Positions 42,265 to 50,900 of a stretch of 64,000 nucleotides of DNA are shown here, in pieces. Source of the stretch: JBMNEH01 sp050948665 (GTDB lineage: Bacteria; Bacillota; Clostridia; Christensenellales; UMGS416). The stretch spans positions 310,001-374,000 of the forward strand of contig JBMNEH010000001.1 in assembly GCA_050948665.1 (NCBI GenBank), read 5' to 3'. The first letter of the stretch is position 1, and each line of letters begins with the position of its first letter. The notes under the pieces are model-generated. The model made no database searches. It was not told the DNA's origin and saw only the letters and a list, made by a program, of their open reading frames with translations. Position numbers and translations under genes: made by a program.

Positions 42265-43320
42265 TCAGTTAAACAATTCTCTTATGATGCTCTGATACCC
42301 GTAATAACCGGGTTTGGGGTTCTGGTCAACATCCACCACGCCCCAATGGGTCTCGGTGGGGCAGTCCTTTTCGCCGCACTGCCAGCAGCGCTCACTGTCT
42401 CCCCAGCGGAAGAAGAAGGCGCCCAGGCAGGCCGGATGGTCGGCAAAAAGGGCGTAGCACTGTCGGATGTAGTCCGCCTGAAGCTCGGGCGTGTGGGGCC
42501 GGCCCTCCCACATATTATTCCAACGTTTCTGTTTGCAGTTGATGTTGTTGTAAAAGCCCTTCCGGTCAAAATCTCGTTCGAAGGGGGCTTCATAATTGGT
42601 GCCGTAGCCCCATTCGTTGATGATCAGGGGTTTACCGGAGATCTGCGCCATGGTGTCCATGTAGGGGATCCAGTTCGCGGGGCCGCCGGGCTGCCAGCAG
42701 CCGAAATACCCGTCCAGCCCCAGGTAATCATAGGGAAGCGCCAACTCCCGATAGAGTTTACGGGTGAGGTTGACGGCATAGTCGGTGATGGTGCCGTCCC
42801 CCGCGACGCCGGCGAGGTTGATGCCCACCTTACTCCCCGGGTAGCAGGCTTTCATGGTATTGACCCAGACGGTATTGAAGCGGACATTCTGCTCATAGGT
42901 GGTGGGGCCGATGAATACCTGGAAATCCGGCTCGTTGCCCAGCTGGTACCAGGTCACGAGATGCTTGGTCATGGCGCAGATCTCACTGATGCCGGCTTCC
43001 AGCGCGGGGTAGAAATCCTCGTCCGCAGGGCTGCCCATCCAGGCAGGATAGCCGCTGTGCCAAACAGTATCCCCCACTTCGGGGTTGAACCGGGTGGAAC
43101 CCAGAGCCGGCGTGCTGCAGAGCACCTCAAAGCCCTGCCGACGCCAGGCGGTGATCTCCCCGACGGCGCGGAGAAAACCAGGGGCGTAGGCGCCGCCCAC
43201 CCTGTCTTCCCAGGGGTAGGGAACGCCCAGCCGCACCCATTTCGTGCCCATATTCCGAATGAGCTGCCAATTGGGGTTGTCACAATGGGCGCAGAGGCCA
43301 ACCATAAAATTATCCCGCAT
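42265..43320 (-). CDS. Glycoside hydrolase-like TIM-barrel protein (clan GH-A type)
   Basis: The 351-residue protein has candidate catalytic acids Glu-130 in YQLGNEPDF (acid/base, NEP motif) and Glu-236 in LIINEWGYG (nucleophile). These two motifs identify a clan GH-A barrel. No signal peptide is seen, so it probably acts on imported oligosaccharide. The start at 43320 follows AAGGAGGG. It also has a Cys-rich C-terminal stretch (CWQCGEKDC). First gene of the carbohydrate operon; GH family number not assigned. Confidence 0.82.
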   Translation of the reverse strand: MRDNFMVGLCAHCDNPNWQLIRNMGTKWVRLGVPYPWEDRVGGAYAPGFLRAVGEITAWRRQGFEVLCSTPALGSTRFNPEVGDTVWHSGYPAWMGSPADEDFYPALEAGISEICAMTKHLVTWYQLGNEPDFQVFIGPTTYEQNVRFNTVWVNTMKACYPGSKVGINLAGVAGDGTITDYAVNLTRKLYRELALPYDYLGLDGYFGCWQPGGPANWIPYMDTMAQISGKPLIINEWGYGTNYEAPFERDFDRKGFYNNINCKQKRWNNMWEGRPHTPELQADYIRQCYALFADHPACLGAFFFRWGDSERCWQCGEKDCPTETHWGVVDVDQNPKPGYYGYQSIIRELFN

Positions 43321-43362
43321 ATTTCCCTCCTTTGGGGCTGCCGCCCCCGTTATCATAAAAAT

Positions 43363-43368
43363 ATTATA
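43363..43368 (-). promoter_or_regulatory. -10 element of the carbohydrate operon
   Basis: TATAAT on the minus strand, 43 bases upstream of the glycosidase start. The corresponding -35 (TAACAG, 43391-43386) is weak, which suggests activator-dependent expression. Confidence 0.5.
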
Positions 43369-43495
43369 CCATTTTCCAACGGTTTCTGTTATGTCCTTAT
43401 TTTACATTCCATGGACTATATTGCAGGCAGTGGACAGATTCTCCGTCATGAACAGATCGGCTCCCCGGATTTGGTATATTTGTCAGGTTTGACCA

Positions 43496-43524
43496 TTGAA
43501 ATACACCTTTTTTTATTTTATAAT
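43496..43524 (+). promoter_or_regulatory. Promoter of the MATE exporter gene
   Basis: TTGAAA (43496-43501), 17 bp and TATAAT (43519-43524), 40 bases upstream of the start. Confidence 0.8.
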
Positions 43525-43564
43525 CAAACAAAGACCATTGGGCGGCGAGAGAAAGGGCGGAAAG

Positions 43565-44989
43565 ATGACAGAGATCAAAGCGGGGCGGGCTTCGAAGCTT
43601 CCCGACCGCGACCATTATAAGAGACAGCACAGGGATATTGAGGAAGCGACGCCCCGGCAGCGAACCGGGGTTATCCTTGCGCTGACCTGGCCGGCGCTGG
43701 CGGAAGCGCTGCTGGGCAGCCTAGCCTCCATCGTGGATATGATGATGGTTTCCGGCCTGGGGACCCACGCGGTTTCCGCGGTCGGCTTGGTGACACAACC
43801 CAAGTTCATACTGATGGCGGTTTTCCTGGCGATGAATGTGGGGACTACCGCTTTGGTTGCCCGGTTCCGGGGAGCCGATGACCGGAAGTCCGCCAATATC
43901 GTGCTGCGCCAGACGATCTTCCTCTGCATCGTACTGTCGGTGGTAATTTGCGGCATCATGCTGGCGGTGAACAAGCCCCTGATCGCCTGGATCGCCGGCC
44001 CGGAAATGTCTAAGGATACACTGCAGCTGGGGATGGATTATTTTGCCATTCAGCTGTATGGATTCCCCCTTGTGGCGCTGACCATGGGGATCAACGCCAT
44101 CCTACGGGGCTCGGGGAACACCCGCACCGCCTTTTTTACCAATACGCTGGCAAATATCGTCAATGTATTCTTTAATTACTGCCTTATCGGAGGGAACTTA
44201 GGCTTCCCCGCCTGGGGAGTGGCGGGCGCTTCCCTGGCCACGGTGATCGGCCAGGGCGCCGGGTTCGTGCTGGCACTGATGGCGATACTGAGGGGCAATG
44301 ATTTCCTCAGGCTGGATTTCCGCACCCGTTTCCGCATCGACTGGAGCATGATCAAACGTATCCTCAGGATCGGTTCTCCGGCCATGGTGGAGCAGCTCAT
44401 CATGCGGGTGGGTATGATGATCTATACCATGACCATTACACGCCTGGGGGACAACTCCTACGCCGCCCATATCATCGCCAACAATATCCAATCCCTTTCC
44501 TTTACCGTGGGACAGGGCTTCGGCACCGCGAGCACCACCCTTGTAGGCCAGTGCCTCGGGCGAAAACGCCCGGATTTGGCGGAGGCGTATGTTATCCGCA
44601 CCCGGGCGCTGTGTTTGATCGTGTCCACCACGGTAGGGGCGGTGCTGATCTTCCTGGGAGGGCCGATGGCGCGGATGTATACCGCCGATACCGAGGTCAT
44701 CCACCTGGCGGCCACGGTGCTGATGATCGTGGGGGTGATGCAGCCGCTGCAATCCGGGCAGATGGTGCTTTCCTCCGGGCTCCGGGGAGCCGGGGACACC
44801 TTGTCCACCGCGATCTCCATTTGCGTTGGAATCCTGATCATCCGCCCGGCCCTCTCCCAGGTGGCGATCAATGTCTTTGATATGGGGCTGGTGGGGGCCT
44901 GGCTGGCTTTTGTCATTGACCAGTCTTTCCGTTATTTCTTCTGCCTGTTCCGTTTCCGCAGCGAGAAATGGAAGCATATCAGGGTATAG
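43565..44989 (+). CDS. MATE family efflux transporter
   Basis: This 474-residue protein has about 12 transmembrane segments in two MATE halves. Family patterns are TWPALAEALLGSLASIVDMMMV and GVAGASLATVIGQG in the first half and GSPAMVEQLIMRVGMMIYT with GQCLGRKRPDLAE in the second. It exports drugs or metabolites using Na+ or H+. The start at 43565 follows AGAAAGGGCGG. Substrate unknown. Confidence 0.92.
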   Translation: MTEIKAGRASKLPDRDHYKRQHRDIEEATPRQRTGVILALTWPALAEALLGSLASIVDMMMVSGLGTHAVSAVGLVTQPKFILMAVFLAMNVGTTALVARFRGADDRKSANIVLRQTIFLCIVLSVVICGIMLAVNKPLIAWIAGPEMSKDTLQLGMDYFAIQLYGFPLVALTMGINAILRGSGNTRTAFFTNTLANIVNVFFNYCLIGGNLGFPAWGVAGASLATVIGQGAGFVLALMAILRGNDFLRLDFRTRFRIDWSMIKRILRIGSPAMVEQLIMRVGMMIYTMTITRLGDNSYAAHIIANNIQSLSFTVGQGFGTASTTLVGQCLGRKRPDLAEAYVIRTRALCLIVSTTVGAVLIFLGGPMARMYTADTEVIHLAATVLMIVGVMQPLQSGQMVLSSGLRGAGDTLSTAISICVGILIIRPALSQVAINVFDMGLVGAWLAFVIDQSFRYFFCLFRFRSEKWKHIRV

Positions 44990-45086
44990 GCTCATTCCAA
45001 AGCGCGGGAAAGGGAGGCGTTTAACACCGCGCCCCCGTTTCTACAGGATAAAAATGACTGCTTTATGAAAAATATTGCTCTGGGTG

Positions 45087-45115
45087 TTGTGAATGAGAAA
45101 ACTTTGTGGTATAGT
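45087..45115 (+). promoter_or_regulatory. Promoter and leader of the small membrane protein gene
   Basis: TTGTGA (45087-45092), 17 bp and TATAGT (45110-45115). The leader carries ACCAAACTA twice (45122-45130, 45170-45178) on both sides of a GCCGC/GCGGC hairpin. Confidence 0.7.
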
Positions 45116-45198
45116 ATAAGTACCAAACTACGCGGGGCCGCCTTTGGCTTTCAGAGTTAAGCGGCACGCACCAAACTAATTATAGATGAGGTGTGAAA

Positions 45199-45594
45199 AT
45201 GTCGGAAAATAATTTTAATCAGGAAGAGATTCAGGAAGTGAAAGGTACGACTCTGGAAGTGAAAAAAGGCAAGGTTGGCGGGAAGATCATGCGGGTCATC
45301 GGCTGGATATTCTTGCTGGTCGGCGGCGCGGGAGGCATCTATTTCGGATTCATATTTATGTCCAATATTCTGAACTGGATTGGCCAGAACTACGCCCTGA
45401 AGACGACGAATGTGGGCTTCTTGGACATGTTGATGACCGGTTCAAGGGAGATGAGAAGCAGGGGGACTGTTTTCGCCAGTTTTGTCTGCGCGATCCTGCT
45501 GCCTTTCGTGTTCGCCTGTGTGGGTTTCTTCGGCGGGGCCCTGCTGCGTCATCTCTGCAAAGATATTGCTTTCAAGATCGATGGCGTTGCTTAA
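45199..45594 (+). CDS. Small two-segment membrane protein of unknown function
   Basis: The 131-residue protein has a hydrophilic, acidic N-terminus. Two hydrophobic segments (about 31-55 VIGWIFLLVGGAGGIYFGFIF in pieces, and about 95-118 FVCAILLPFVFACVGFF) flank a polar loop. No known family is recognised. The ATG at 45199 is preferred over an upstream GTG because GAGGT lies at the right distance. Own promoter and strong terminator show it is a real gene. Confidence 0.7.
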   Translation: MSENNFNQEEIQEVKGTTLEVKKGKVGGKIMRVIGWIFLLVGGAGGIYFGFIFMSNILNWIGQNYALKTTNVGFLDMLMTGSREMRSRGTVFASFVCAILLPFVFACVGFFGGALLRHLCKDIAFKIDGVA

Positions 45595-45606
45595 TTCCAC
45601 AAGACA

Positions 45607-45635
45607 GCCGCTCCCCGAGGGGAGCGGCCTTTTTG
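45607..45635 (+). terminator. Terminator of the small membrane protein gene
   Basis: GCCGCTCCCC/GGGGAGCGGC stem with a three-base loop, followed by CTTTTT. Confidence 0.9.
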
Positions 45636-45707
45636 ACTTTCAAAGATTCTTCGCGGGGGACGCGGAGGCGTCCGGCAGTTTCTCAGCGGCAGGATGGACG
45701 CGGGCAC

Positions 45708-45904
45708 AAAAAAACCGGGGGAGATGCCCCGGGAAAAAGCCCCGAAGTGCCGTGACTCCCCGATGATAACCCGCCATCTGGCAGGTGGGTACCCTGCCGC
45801 CGTTTCAATCGTCCCCTCAAAGGGGGCTTGACATCCGCAGGCTGGACCCGGATTCCCTATGTTATCATGTGGGTTTACATATGGAGAGCCACGAACACTC
45901 CAGG
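45708..45904 (-). ncRNA. Probable 6S RNA (SsrS-like)
   Basis: A structured RNA on the minus strand lies directly after tRNA-Val. Its ends form a closing stem: GAGTG (45900-45896) and CGTGGCTC (45893-45886) pair with GAGTCACG (45758-45751) and CACTT (45749-45745). Inside, ATGATAAC (45868-45861) pairs with GTTATCAT (45771-45764). Further hairpins fill the centre, including CCCC/GGGG near 45815-45827 and GGCAGG/CCTGCC near 45780-45797. A terminator, CCGGGG/CCCCGG plus seven T (45733-45708), closes the unit. The GTGTTCG-type 5' end, length near 185 nt and long rod with a central opening fit 6S RNA, the RNA polymerase regulator. No protein frame is plausible here. Confidence 0.6.
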
Positions 45905-45908
45905 AAAA

Positions 45909-45986
45909 TGGTGGGGTTAATTGGGCTCGAACCAACGACCTTTACGATGTCAACGTAACGCTCTAACCAAGCTGAGCTACAACCCC
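45909..45986 (-). tRNA. tRNA-Val (anticodon GAC), CCA encoded
   Basis: Cloverleaf on the minus strand: acceptor GGGGTTG pairs with TAACCCC, D-arm AGCTCAGCTTGGTTAGAGC, anticodon stem TTACG/CGTAA with loop TTGACAT, and T-arm GTTGG-TTCGAGC-CCAAT. The anticodon is GAC, reading GUC/GUU. Discriminator A and CCA are encoded in the DNA. It is followed within five bases by the probable 6S RNA. Confidence 0.92.
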
Positions 45987-46005
45987 ATGGCTACCGTCAA
46001 TTTTT

Positions 46006-46033
46006 ATTATACACATATCCCGGGAAATTGCAA
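46006..46033 (-). promoter_or_regulatory. Promoter of tRNA-Val and the 6S candidate
   Basis: On the minus strand TTGCAA (46033-46028), 16 bp and TATAAT (46011-46006), 20 bases before the tRNA 5' end. Confidence 0.8.
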
Positions 46034-46093
46034 CTGTTATTTCCGCCTCTTGTCCGGGAGAGGTGTGGTATAATGGTAACCGGAGGGATGGTT

Positions 46094-47143
46094 ATGAGAA
46101 CTTTGGACAGCGCTTTGAAAAGGCTGGTTCCGATTTTCCGGGAGAAGCTGGGTGAGAATCTGCAGGGATTATACCTCCACGGTTCGGGCGCGCTGGGATG
46201 TTTTAGCTGGGAAACCGGGGATATAGACCTCGTCGCGGTGACGGAAAAGTCTCCGACGGAGGAGGAGAAGACCGCGCTTCTGGCGGCGTTGACGGGGTTC
46301 ACGGAGGCGCCGGCAAAGGGGATAGAGATGAGCCTGGTGCTGGCGCGCCACTGCAGGCCTTTTATCTATCCTACACCCTATCAGCTCCACTGGTCGGAGA
46401 GGTGGCGGCGGCATTATATGGCGGATCCCTCATGCCTGCTGGGAACCAGGGAAAAGACCGACCGGGATCTGGCGGCGCATTTTACTGTGCTCCGTGCGGC
46501 GGGGAGGGCGCTGATCGGCCCTCCGCCACGGGAAATATTCGCGCCGGTGCCCCGGGGCAGGTTCCTTTCCGCATTGAAAGCCGATTCCCGGGACTACGCC
46601 GGAAATCACCCGCGCGACCCGGTTTATACCACCCTCAACGCCTGCCGGATCCTGCTGTATCTCCGGGAAGGAGAAATCGCCGGGAAGGCCCGGGGAGGGG
46701 AATGGGGGTTGACCCATCTGCCCGGAACCTTCCGGCCGCTGCTTTCGGAATGTCTCGCCGCTTATCGGGGCGAGGGAGAGGTCACCCGGACTGCCGAGGG
46801 AGGAGGGCTGTTCGCACTCTGCGAGGAGGAGCTGGAGGCTGCCATGGAGCGGGAAAAGGTACTGATGGCCTTTATGCCGGAGGGCAGGGTGAAGGCCATG
46901 CCCGCCAAGCGGAAGAAGAGGCTGGTGATCTACGAGGAGGCGGCAAAGCTGCTGACGCCCGGCCGCAGTTATGCCGAAGGGGAGCTGAATCTATTGCTGG
47001 CAGCTTTCTGGGAAGACTACTGCACCCTCCGGCGGGCGCTGGTGGATCTGGGCTATATGACCCGCGGCGGCGGGATCTACCGGGTAAAGGAAAAGGAGGA
47101 GTGGCCGCGGCCGGGCGATTTGGCCGGCAAGCCCCGGAGGTGA
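46094..47143 (+). CDS. Aminoglycoside-adenylyltransferase-like nucleotidyltransferase fused to DUF2087
   Basis: The 349-residue protein starts with a nucleotidyltransferase domain (1-235) having the catalytic pattern LHGSGALGCFSWETGDIDL (GS and DxD) and an AadA-like helical part. A C-terminal DUF2087 winged-helix-like domain follows (about 275-335): LTPGRSYAEGELNLLLAAF, then DYCTLRRALVDLGYMTR. DUF2087 is usually a separate DNA-binding or regulatory domain, so the fusion is notable. AadA relatives modify aminoglycosides; whether this one does is unknown. A TATAAT (46069-46074) precedes it, and the start is set by GGAGGG. Confidence 0.82.
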   Translation: MRTLDSALKRLVPIFREKLGENLQGLYLHGSGALGCFSWETGDIDLVAVTEKSPTEEEKTALLAALTGFTEAPAKGIEMSLVLARHCRPFIYPTPYQLHWSERWRRHYMADPSCLLGTREKTDRDLAAHFTVLRAAGRALIGPPPREIFAPVPRGRFLSALKADSRDYAGNHPRDPVYTTLNACRILLYLREGEIAGKARGGEWGLTHLPGTFRPLLSECLAAYRGEGEVTRTAEGGGLFALCEEELEAAMEREKVLMAFMPEGRVKAMPAKRKKRLVIYEEAAKLLTPGRSYAEGELNLLLAAFWEDYCTLRRALVDLGYMTRGGGIYRVKEKEEWPRPGDLAGKPRR

Positions 47144-47145
47144 GA

Positions 47146-47204
47146 GAAAGTCCCGCTTCGTTCTCCACGCGAGGCGCCTTCCCCTATGAGAGGAAGGCGT
47201 CTGC
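47146..47204. repeat. Intergenic repeat-like element (copy E)
   Basis: GGCGCCTTCCCC and GGAAGGCG form an inverted repeat, preceded by a CT-rich stretch. The same GCGCCTTCCCC...GGAAGGC core occurs at 55611-55634. Confidence 0.45.
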
Positions 47205-47260
47205 GTTTATTGTACGGGTATTTTATCAAAGGGAGGGGCGCATATCAAGTACGAAGAGAC

Positions 47261-47289
47261 AAAAAACCCCGGAAGGCTCCGGGGCTTTT
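47261..47289 (-). terminator. Terminator of the MacB-like exporter operon
   Basis: On the minus strand a CCCCGGA/TCCGGGG stem is followed by six T. It lies nine bases beyond the permease stop. Confidence 0.88.
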
Positions 47290-47297
47290 GATTTGGT

Positions 47298-48554
47298 CTA
47301 CTCGTGACGCAGGGCGTCAATGGGATTCAGATTGGCGGCCTTGACTGCCGGGAGGATCCCGAAGAGCACTCCCACCGCTACCGAGAAGGCCACGGCGGCG
47401 ATACAGATGGGGATGGAGATCGCCACCGGCACCGAGGAGATCTTCTCGATCACGAAGGCCAGACCGATGCCCGCCAACACCCCCAGCAGACCGCCCAGGA
47501 AAGTCAGTACCGCGGCCTCGGTGAGGAACTGGGCGGAGATAAAGGACTTCCGGGCGCCCAGCGCCTTTTTCAGGCCGATTTCCCGTGTGCGCTCGGTGAC
47601 GGAGACCAGCATGATGTTCATGACGCCGATGCCGCCCACCAGAAGGGAGATCGCCGCGATCCATATCAGCTGGCGGCTGGTGGAGCTGCTGAGCTCCTGC
47701 AGCTGCCTGGCCTGCTCCAACTGATCCTCGGAACGGTATTCCACCTGGACCTCCTCGGAGACAGAGAGGGCGGTGTTCAGCAGTTCAGCGGCCTGTTTCC
47801 CGGCAAGGGTCATATCATCGGTGGAGACCGCCCGTACTACTACATTGGCCGGTTCGTCGAACCGGTAGAGTATGGACCAGGCGGCGGAGGGAACGAAGAC
47901 CTTTCCCCCGGTAGTATCCATGTAGGTGTAATAGTCGGATACCGAGTTGATGACCGGCATAAAAGAGGAGGACTGGCCGGCTACCCCGATGACGGTGAAG
48001 GGCTCTCCGGAGATCAGCAGCGTCTGACCCAGGGGCTCTTCATCCTGGAAGAGGGAGGAAGCGGTGACCTTGTCCACCACCGCCACCTTCCGGAAGGCGG
48101 TATAGTCTTTCTCGGAAAAGCCCCGGCCTTTGAGTATGCGGTAGCCATAGACGCCGAACCAGGCATCGTCAATGCCCAAGAGGTTGCCGCCGTCCAGCGA
48201 GGTGCTGCGGAAATAAATGGTATCATAAGCCGAGCGAGCATAATAGGCGGAGACCTCCTCCACCTCCTTCAGGGCGCGGATCTTTTCCAATGTTTCCGGA
48301 CTGATCGGCGGAACCCCCTCGGGTACCGGTGACCAGGTCAGATCCATGGGATAATCGCCCTGATACAGGGAGATCTTTACGGCGTTGTTACCGGCGCCGA
48401 TCAGGTTATTCTTGATCTGCTCGTTGGTACCCAGGATAGTGGAGGCGATAGCGATGATGGACGCGATGCCGATAATGATGCCCAGCATGGTCAGTACCGA
48501 CCGCATTTTGTGCGCCCAGATACCCTGGAACGCCAGCCGGATATTTTCTAGCAT
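47298..48554 (-). CDS. MacB-like ABC exporter permease (FtsX domain)
   Basis: This 418-residue permease starts LAFQGIWAHKMRSVLTMLGIIIG (TM1). An extracytoplasmic MacB-type domain (about 50-280) follows, then three C-terminal FtsX helices with RTREIGLKKALGARK. It forms the membrane part of mechanotransmission-type exporters for peptides, lipoproteins or drugs. Last gene of a four-gene operon with two adaptors and one ATPase. Confidence 0.92.
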   Translation of the reverse strand: MLENIRLAFQGIWAHKMRSVLTMLGIIIGIASIIAIASTILGTNEQIKNNLIGAGNNAVKISLYQGDYPMDLTWSPVPEGVPPISPETLEKIRALKEVEEVSAYYARSAYDTIYFRSTSLDGGNLLGIDDAWFGVYGYRILKGRGFSEKDYTAFRKVAVVDKVTASSLFQDEEPLGQTLLISGEPFTVIGVAGQSSSFMPVINSVSDYYTYMDTTGGKVFVPSAAWSILYRFDEPANVVVRAVSTDDMTLAGKQAAELLNTALSVSEEVQVEYRSEDQLEQARQLQELSSSTSRQLIWIAAISLLVGGIGVMNIMLVSVTERTREIGLKKALGARKSFISAQFLTEAAVLTFLGGLLGVLAGIGLAFVIEKISSVPVAISIPICIAAVAFSVAVGVLFGILPAVKAANLNPIDALRHE

Positions 48555-48564
48555 ACCTGCCTCC

Positions 48565-50217
48565 TTACTGGTACAGCCAGCTTAGATCGCCGCTGTCGTC
48601 TATTTCGGTGTTCATGCCCTCTTTTACGTCCTTGCCGTAGGGGAAAGCGATGTAGTCGTCCTGGGACATGCCGGACTTGATCTCCAGATAGAAGCCGTAG
48701 ACCATTTTCCCGGTGACCACGGTCTGTTTGCGGAGCTTTCCGTCTTTGCCCCGGATCATGACATAGGAGGTGCCGTTTTCATCCTCCCGGATGAACATGC
48801 GCTGGAGATACCAAGCGCTGTCCCAGGCGCCGTGTTCGGCCAGCGTCATTTCCACATACTCCCCGTTCCGCAGGGAGACATCATCCTCGATGTAGGCGGT
48901 GAAGGCGTACTGGGAGGAGGGGAGGGAGGAGCCGGTATCCACAAAGCTGGGGTACTCGGAGACCGAAGTGACCCGGGCGGTGGCGGAAACGCCGCTCTCC
49001 CAGCTTTGCACCATGAATACGGTGCCGACGGTGACCATGGGCAGGCTGGACTCGTTGACGGTGCCGGTGATCATATACCCGTTGCCGCCGGTGACCGAGA
49101 TGAAGGGGGTAGCGTTCATACGGGCGTCGGCCTCCTCCGCCAGGGTCTTGACGACGCCGTTGATCTGGGCCTTTACCACGGCGGAATCCAGCTTATTCCG
49201 GAGGTTCTGCCGTTCCAAGGTGGCGGTCTTGATATCCAGCTCCGCCTGCATGACGGCGGCCTTTTGCTCCCGGATCAGCTGATCGATCTCCTCCTGGGTA
49301 TATCGTTCCACCGGCGGATAGTAGGGGGGGAAGGGGGCTTCCGGCTCGAGGGAGGCCGAGGGATCGGCGCCCGGAGTCTGCGTGGCTGAGGGATCGGTGG
49401 TGGCGCCGGAGGAGGGGGTGGGGGTGGCGTCCGCCGAGGGCGTCGGGGTGCTGTCCGCCGAGGGTTCGGGGGTGGGAGTAGAGGGCGGCTTCGGCGTGTT
49501 CATGATGGTAAAGCTGAAGTTGCCGTCGGCCGCGAAGACCATGGACCAGGAATACAGCAGCGCGCCCTCCCGGGTGTTGCCCTGCCGCACCTCAAAAAGT
49601 GTGTAGTAGGTGGTAAGGTCGGTTTGGGCCTTGAGGGACATGGCCAGCATATACCTGGAGGTGATTTTCGCCCCGGAGGTCAAAAGATAGGTAAAGGGGG
49701 CGCCCGACGAGCCGTCGCCGGTGTAGTAGGCGTCGGTGTTGGTATCGTCCAGCGAGGAGAGAAGAGCCGTATCGGTATGGGTCATGCCGGAGAAAGGGGC
49801 GGAGGCGGTTTTCCGCTGCCCGGCTTTCAGCTTGCTGACCCGGTCCAGCTCGGCCAGGGCATCGCTGTATTTGTTCTGGAGGCTTTGTATCTCCAGCTCC
49901 TTGATCTGCAGCTTGAGGGAGGCCAGGGCGGTGTCGTACTCGACCAGGGGGTCTCCGACGGAGACCTGCTGGCCCTGGGTGACAAAGACGGTTTTGACGA
50001 TATCGGTATCCGCCAGATAGACGTTCTGAGAGACATCGGTGGACACCATGCCGCCGCTGCTGAAACCGTCACCGTAATAGGAGGTCACTACATAGGATGC
50101 CGGAAAGACCTTGACCTTGACGGCAGCCTTTTTCCAGGCGGTGATACCGATGACGGCTCCTGCGATGACTGCGGCCGCCGCCAGTACGCTGATGATCGCG
50201 ATCACGGGCTTTTTCAT
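48565..50217 (-). CDS. HlyD/MacA-type adaptor with a Ser/Thr/Pro linker
   Basis: The 550-residue adaptor has one N-terminal membrane anchor, a biotinyl-lipoyl-like region (VFVTQGQQVSVGDPLVEYD) and coiled-coil segments. The coiled coil is interrupted by a low-complexity insert about 250-300 built of PTPEPSADSTPTP-like repeats. A second coiled coil (EEIDQLIREQKAAVMQAE) and barrel domains follow. It overlaps the ATPase by four bases. The insert and the larger beta-rich part before it are unusual for MacA. Confidence 0.85.
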   Translation of the reverse strand: MKKPVIAIISVLAAAAVIAGAVIGITAWKKAAVKVKVFPASYVVTSYYGDGFSSGGMVSTDVSQNVYLADTDIVKTVFVTQGQQVSVGDPLVEYDTALASLKLQIKELEIQSLQNKYSDALAELDRVSKLKAGQRKTASAPFSGMTHTDTALLSSLDDTNTDAYYTGDGSSGAPFTYLLTSGAKITSRYMLAMSLKAQTDLTTYYTLFEVRQGNTREGALLYSWSMVFAADGNFSFTIMNTPKPPSTPTPEPSADSTPTPSADATPTPSSGATTDPSATQTPGADPSASLEPEAPFPPYYPPVERYTQEEIDQLIREQKAAVMQAELDIKTATLERQNLRNKLDSAVVKAQINGVVKTLAEEADARMNATPFISVTGGNGYMITGTVNESSLPMVTVGTVFMVQSWESGVSATARVTSVSEYPSFVDTGSSLPSSQYAFTAYIEDDVSLRNGEYVEMTLAEHGAWDSAWYLQRMFIREDENGTSYVMIRGKDGKLRKQTVVTGKMVYGFYLEIKSGMSQDDYIAFPYGKDVKEGMNTEIDDSGDLSWLYQ

Positions 50218-50900
50218 GGGGTACCTCCTTCTGCCTCGGCGGTCAGCACGCCGTCCCGGATGTACAGTATACGGCGGGCATTCTCGGCGATCTCCCGTTC
50301 ATGGGTGATCATCAAAATCGTGACGCCCTCCTCGTTCAATTGGCGGAAGATCTCCATCAGCTGCCGGCCGGAGGCGGTGTCAAGGGCGCCTGTGGGCTCG
50401 TCCGCCAGCAGCAGCTTGGGATGGGTCACGATAGCTCGGGCAATGGCGACCCGCTGGCTCTGGCCGCCGGAAAGCTGGTTGGGAAGGAAGCGGGTCCTGT
50501 CCGACAAACCCACCTTTGCCAGCGCCTCTTCCGCCCGCTCCCGCCGTTCCGCCCGCTTGACCCCGGCAAACAGCAGGGGAAGAGCCACGTTTTCCAGGGC
50601 GGTCGCCCGGGGCAGGAGGTTGAACTGCTGGAAAACAAAGCCGATATACCGGTTCCGCAGATCGGCCATCTGCTTATCGGTCTGCCGGGATATGTCATAA
50701 CCGTCCAGCAGATAGGTGCCGGAGGTAGGTACATCCAGACAGCCTAGGATATTCATCAATGTGGACTTCCCGGAGCCGGAGGGCCCCATGATGGAGACAT
50801 ACTCCCCCTCTTCGATGGTCAGGTTCACATCATGCAGTACCGGAACCGGCATCTTTCCCTGGGTGTATTCTTTACAGATATCACGCGCTTCGACGATCAT
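50214..50900 (-). CDS. MacB/LolD-type ABC exporter ATPase
   Basis: This 228-residue ATP-binding subunit has Walker A GPSGSGKST, Q-loop FVFQQFNLLPR, signature LSGGQSQRVAIARAI, Walker B LLLADEPTGALD and H-loop ITHE. It overlaps the adaptor genes on both sides by four bases. Energises export through the FtsX-type permease. Confidence 0.94.
   Translation of the reverse strand: MIVEARDICKEYTQGKMPVPVLHDVNLTIEEGEYVSIMGPSGSGKSTLMNILGCLDVPTSGTYLLDGYDISRQTDKQMADLRNRYIGFVFQQFNLLPRATALENVALPLLFAGVKRAERRERAEEALAKVGLSDRTRFLPNQLSGGQSQRVAIARAIVTHPKLLLADEPTGALDTASGRQLMEIFRQLNEEGVTILMITHEREIAENARRILYIRDGVLTAEAEGGTP

Noticed and set aside
45810..45830. CCCCTCAAAGGGGG as another intergenic repeat copy
   Set aside because: It lies inside the structured RNA next to tRNA-Val and is better explained as one of its hairpins.
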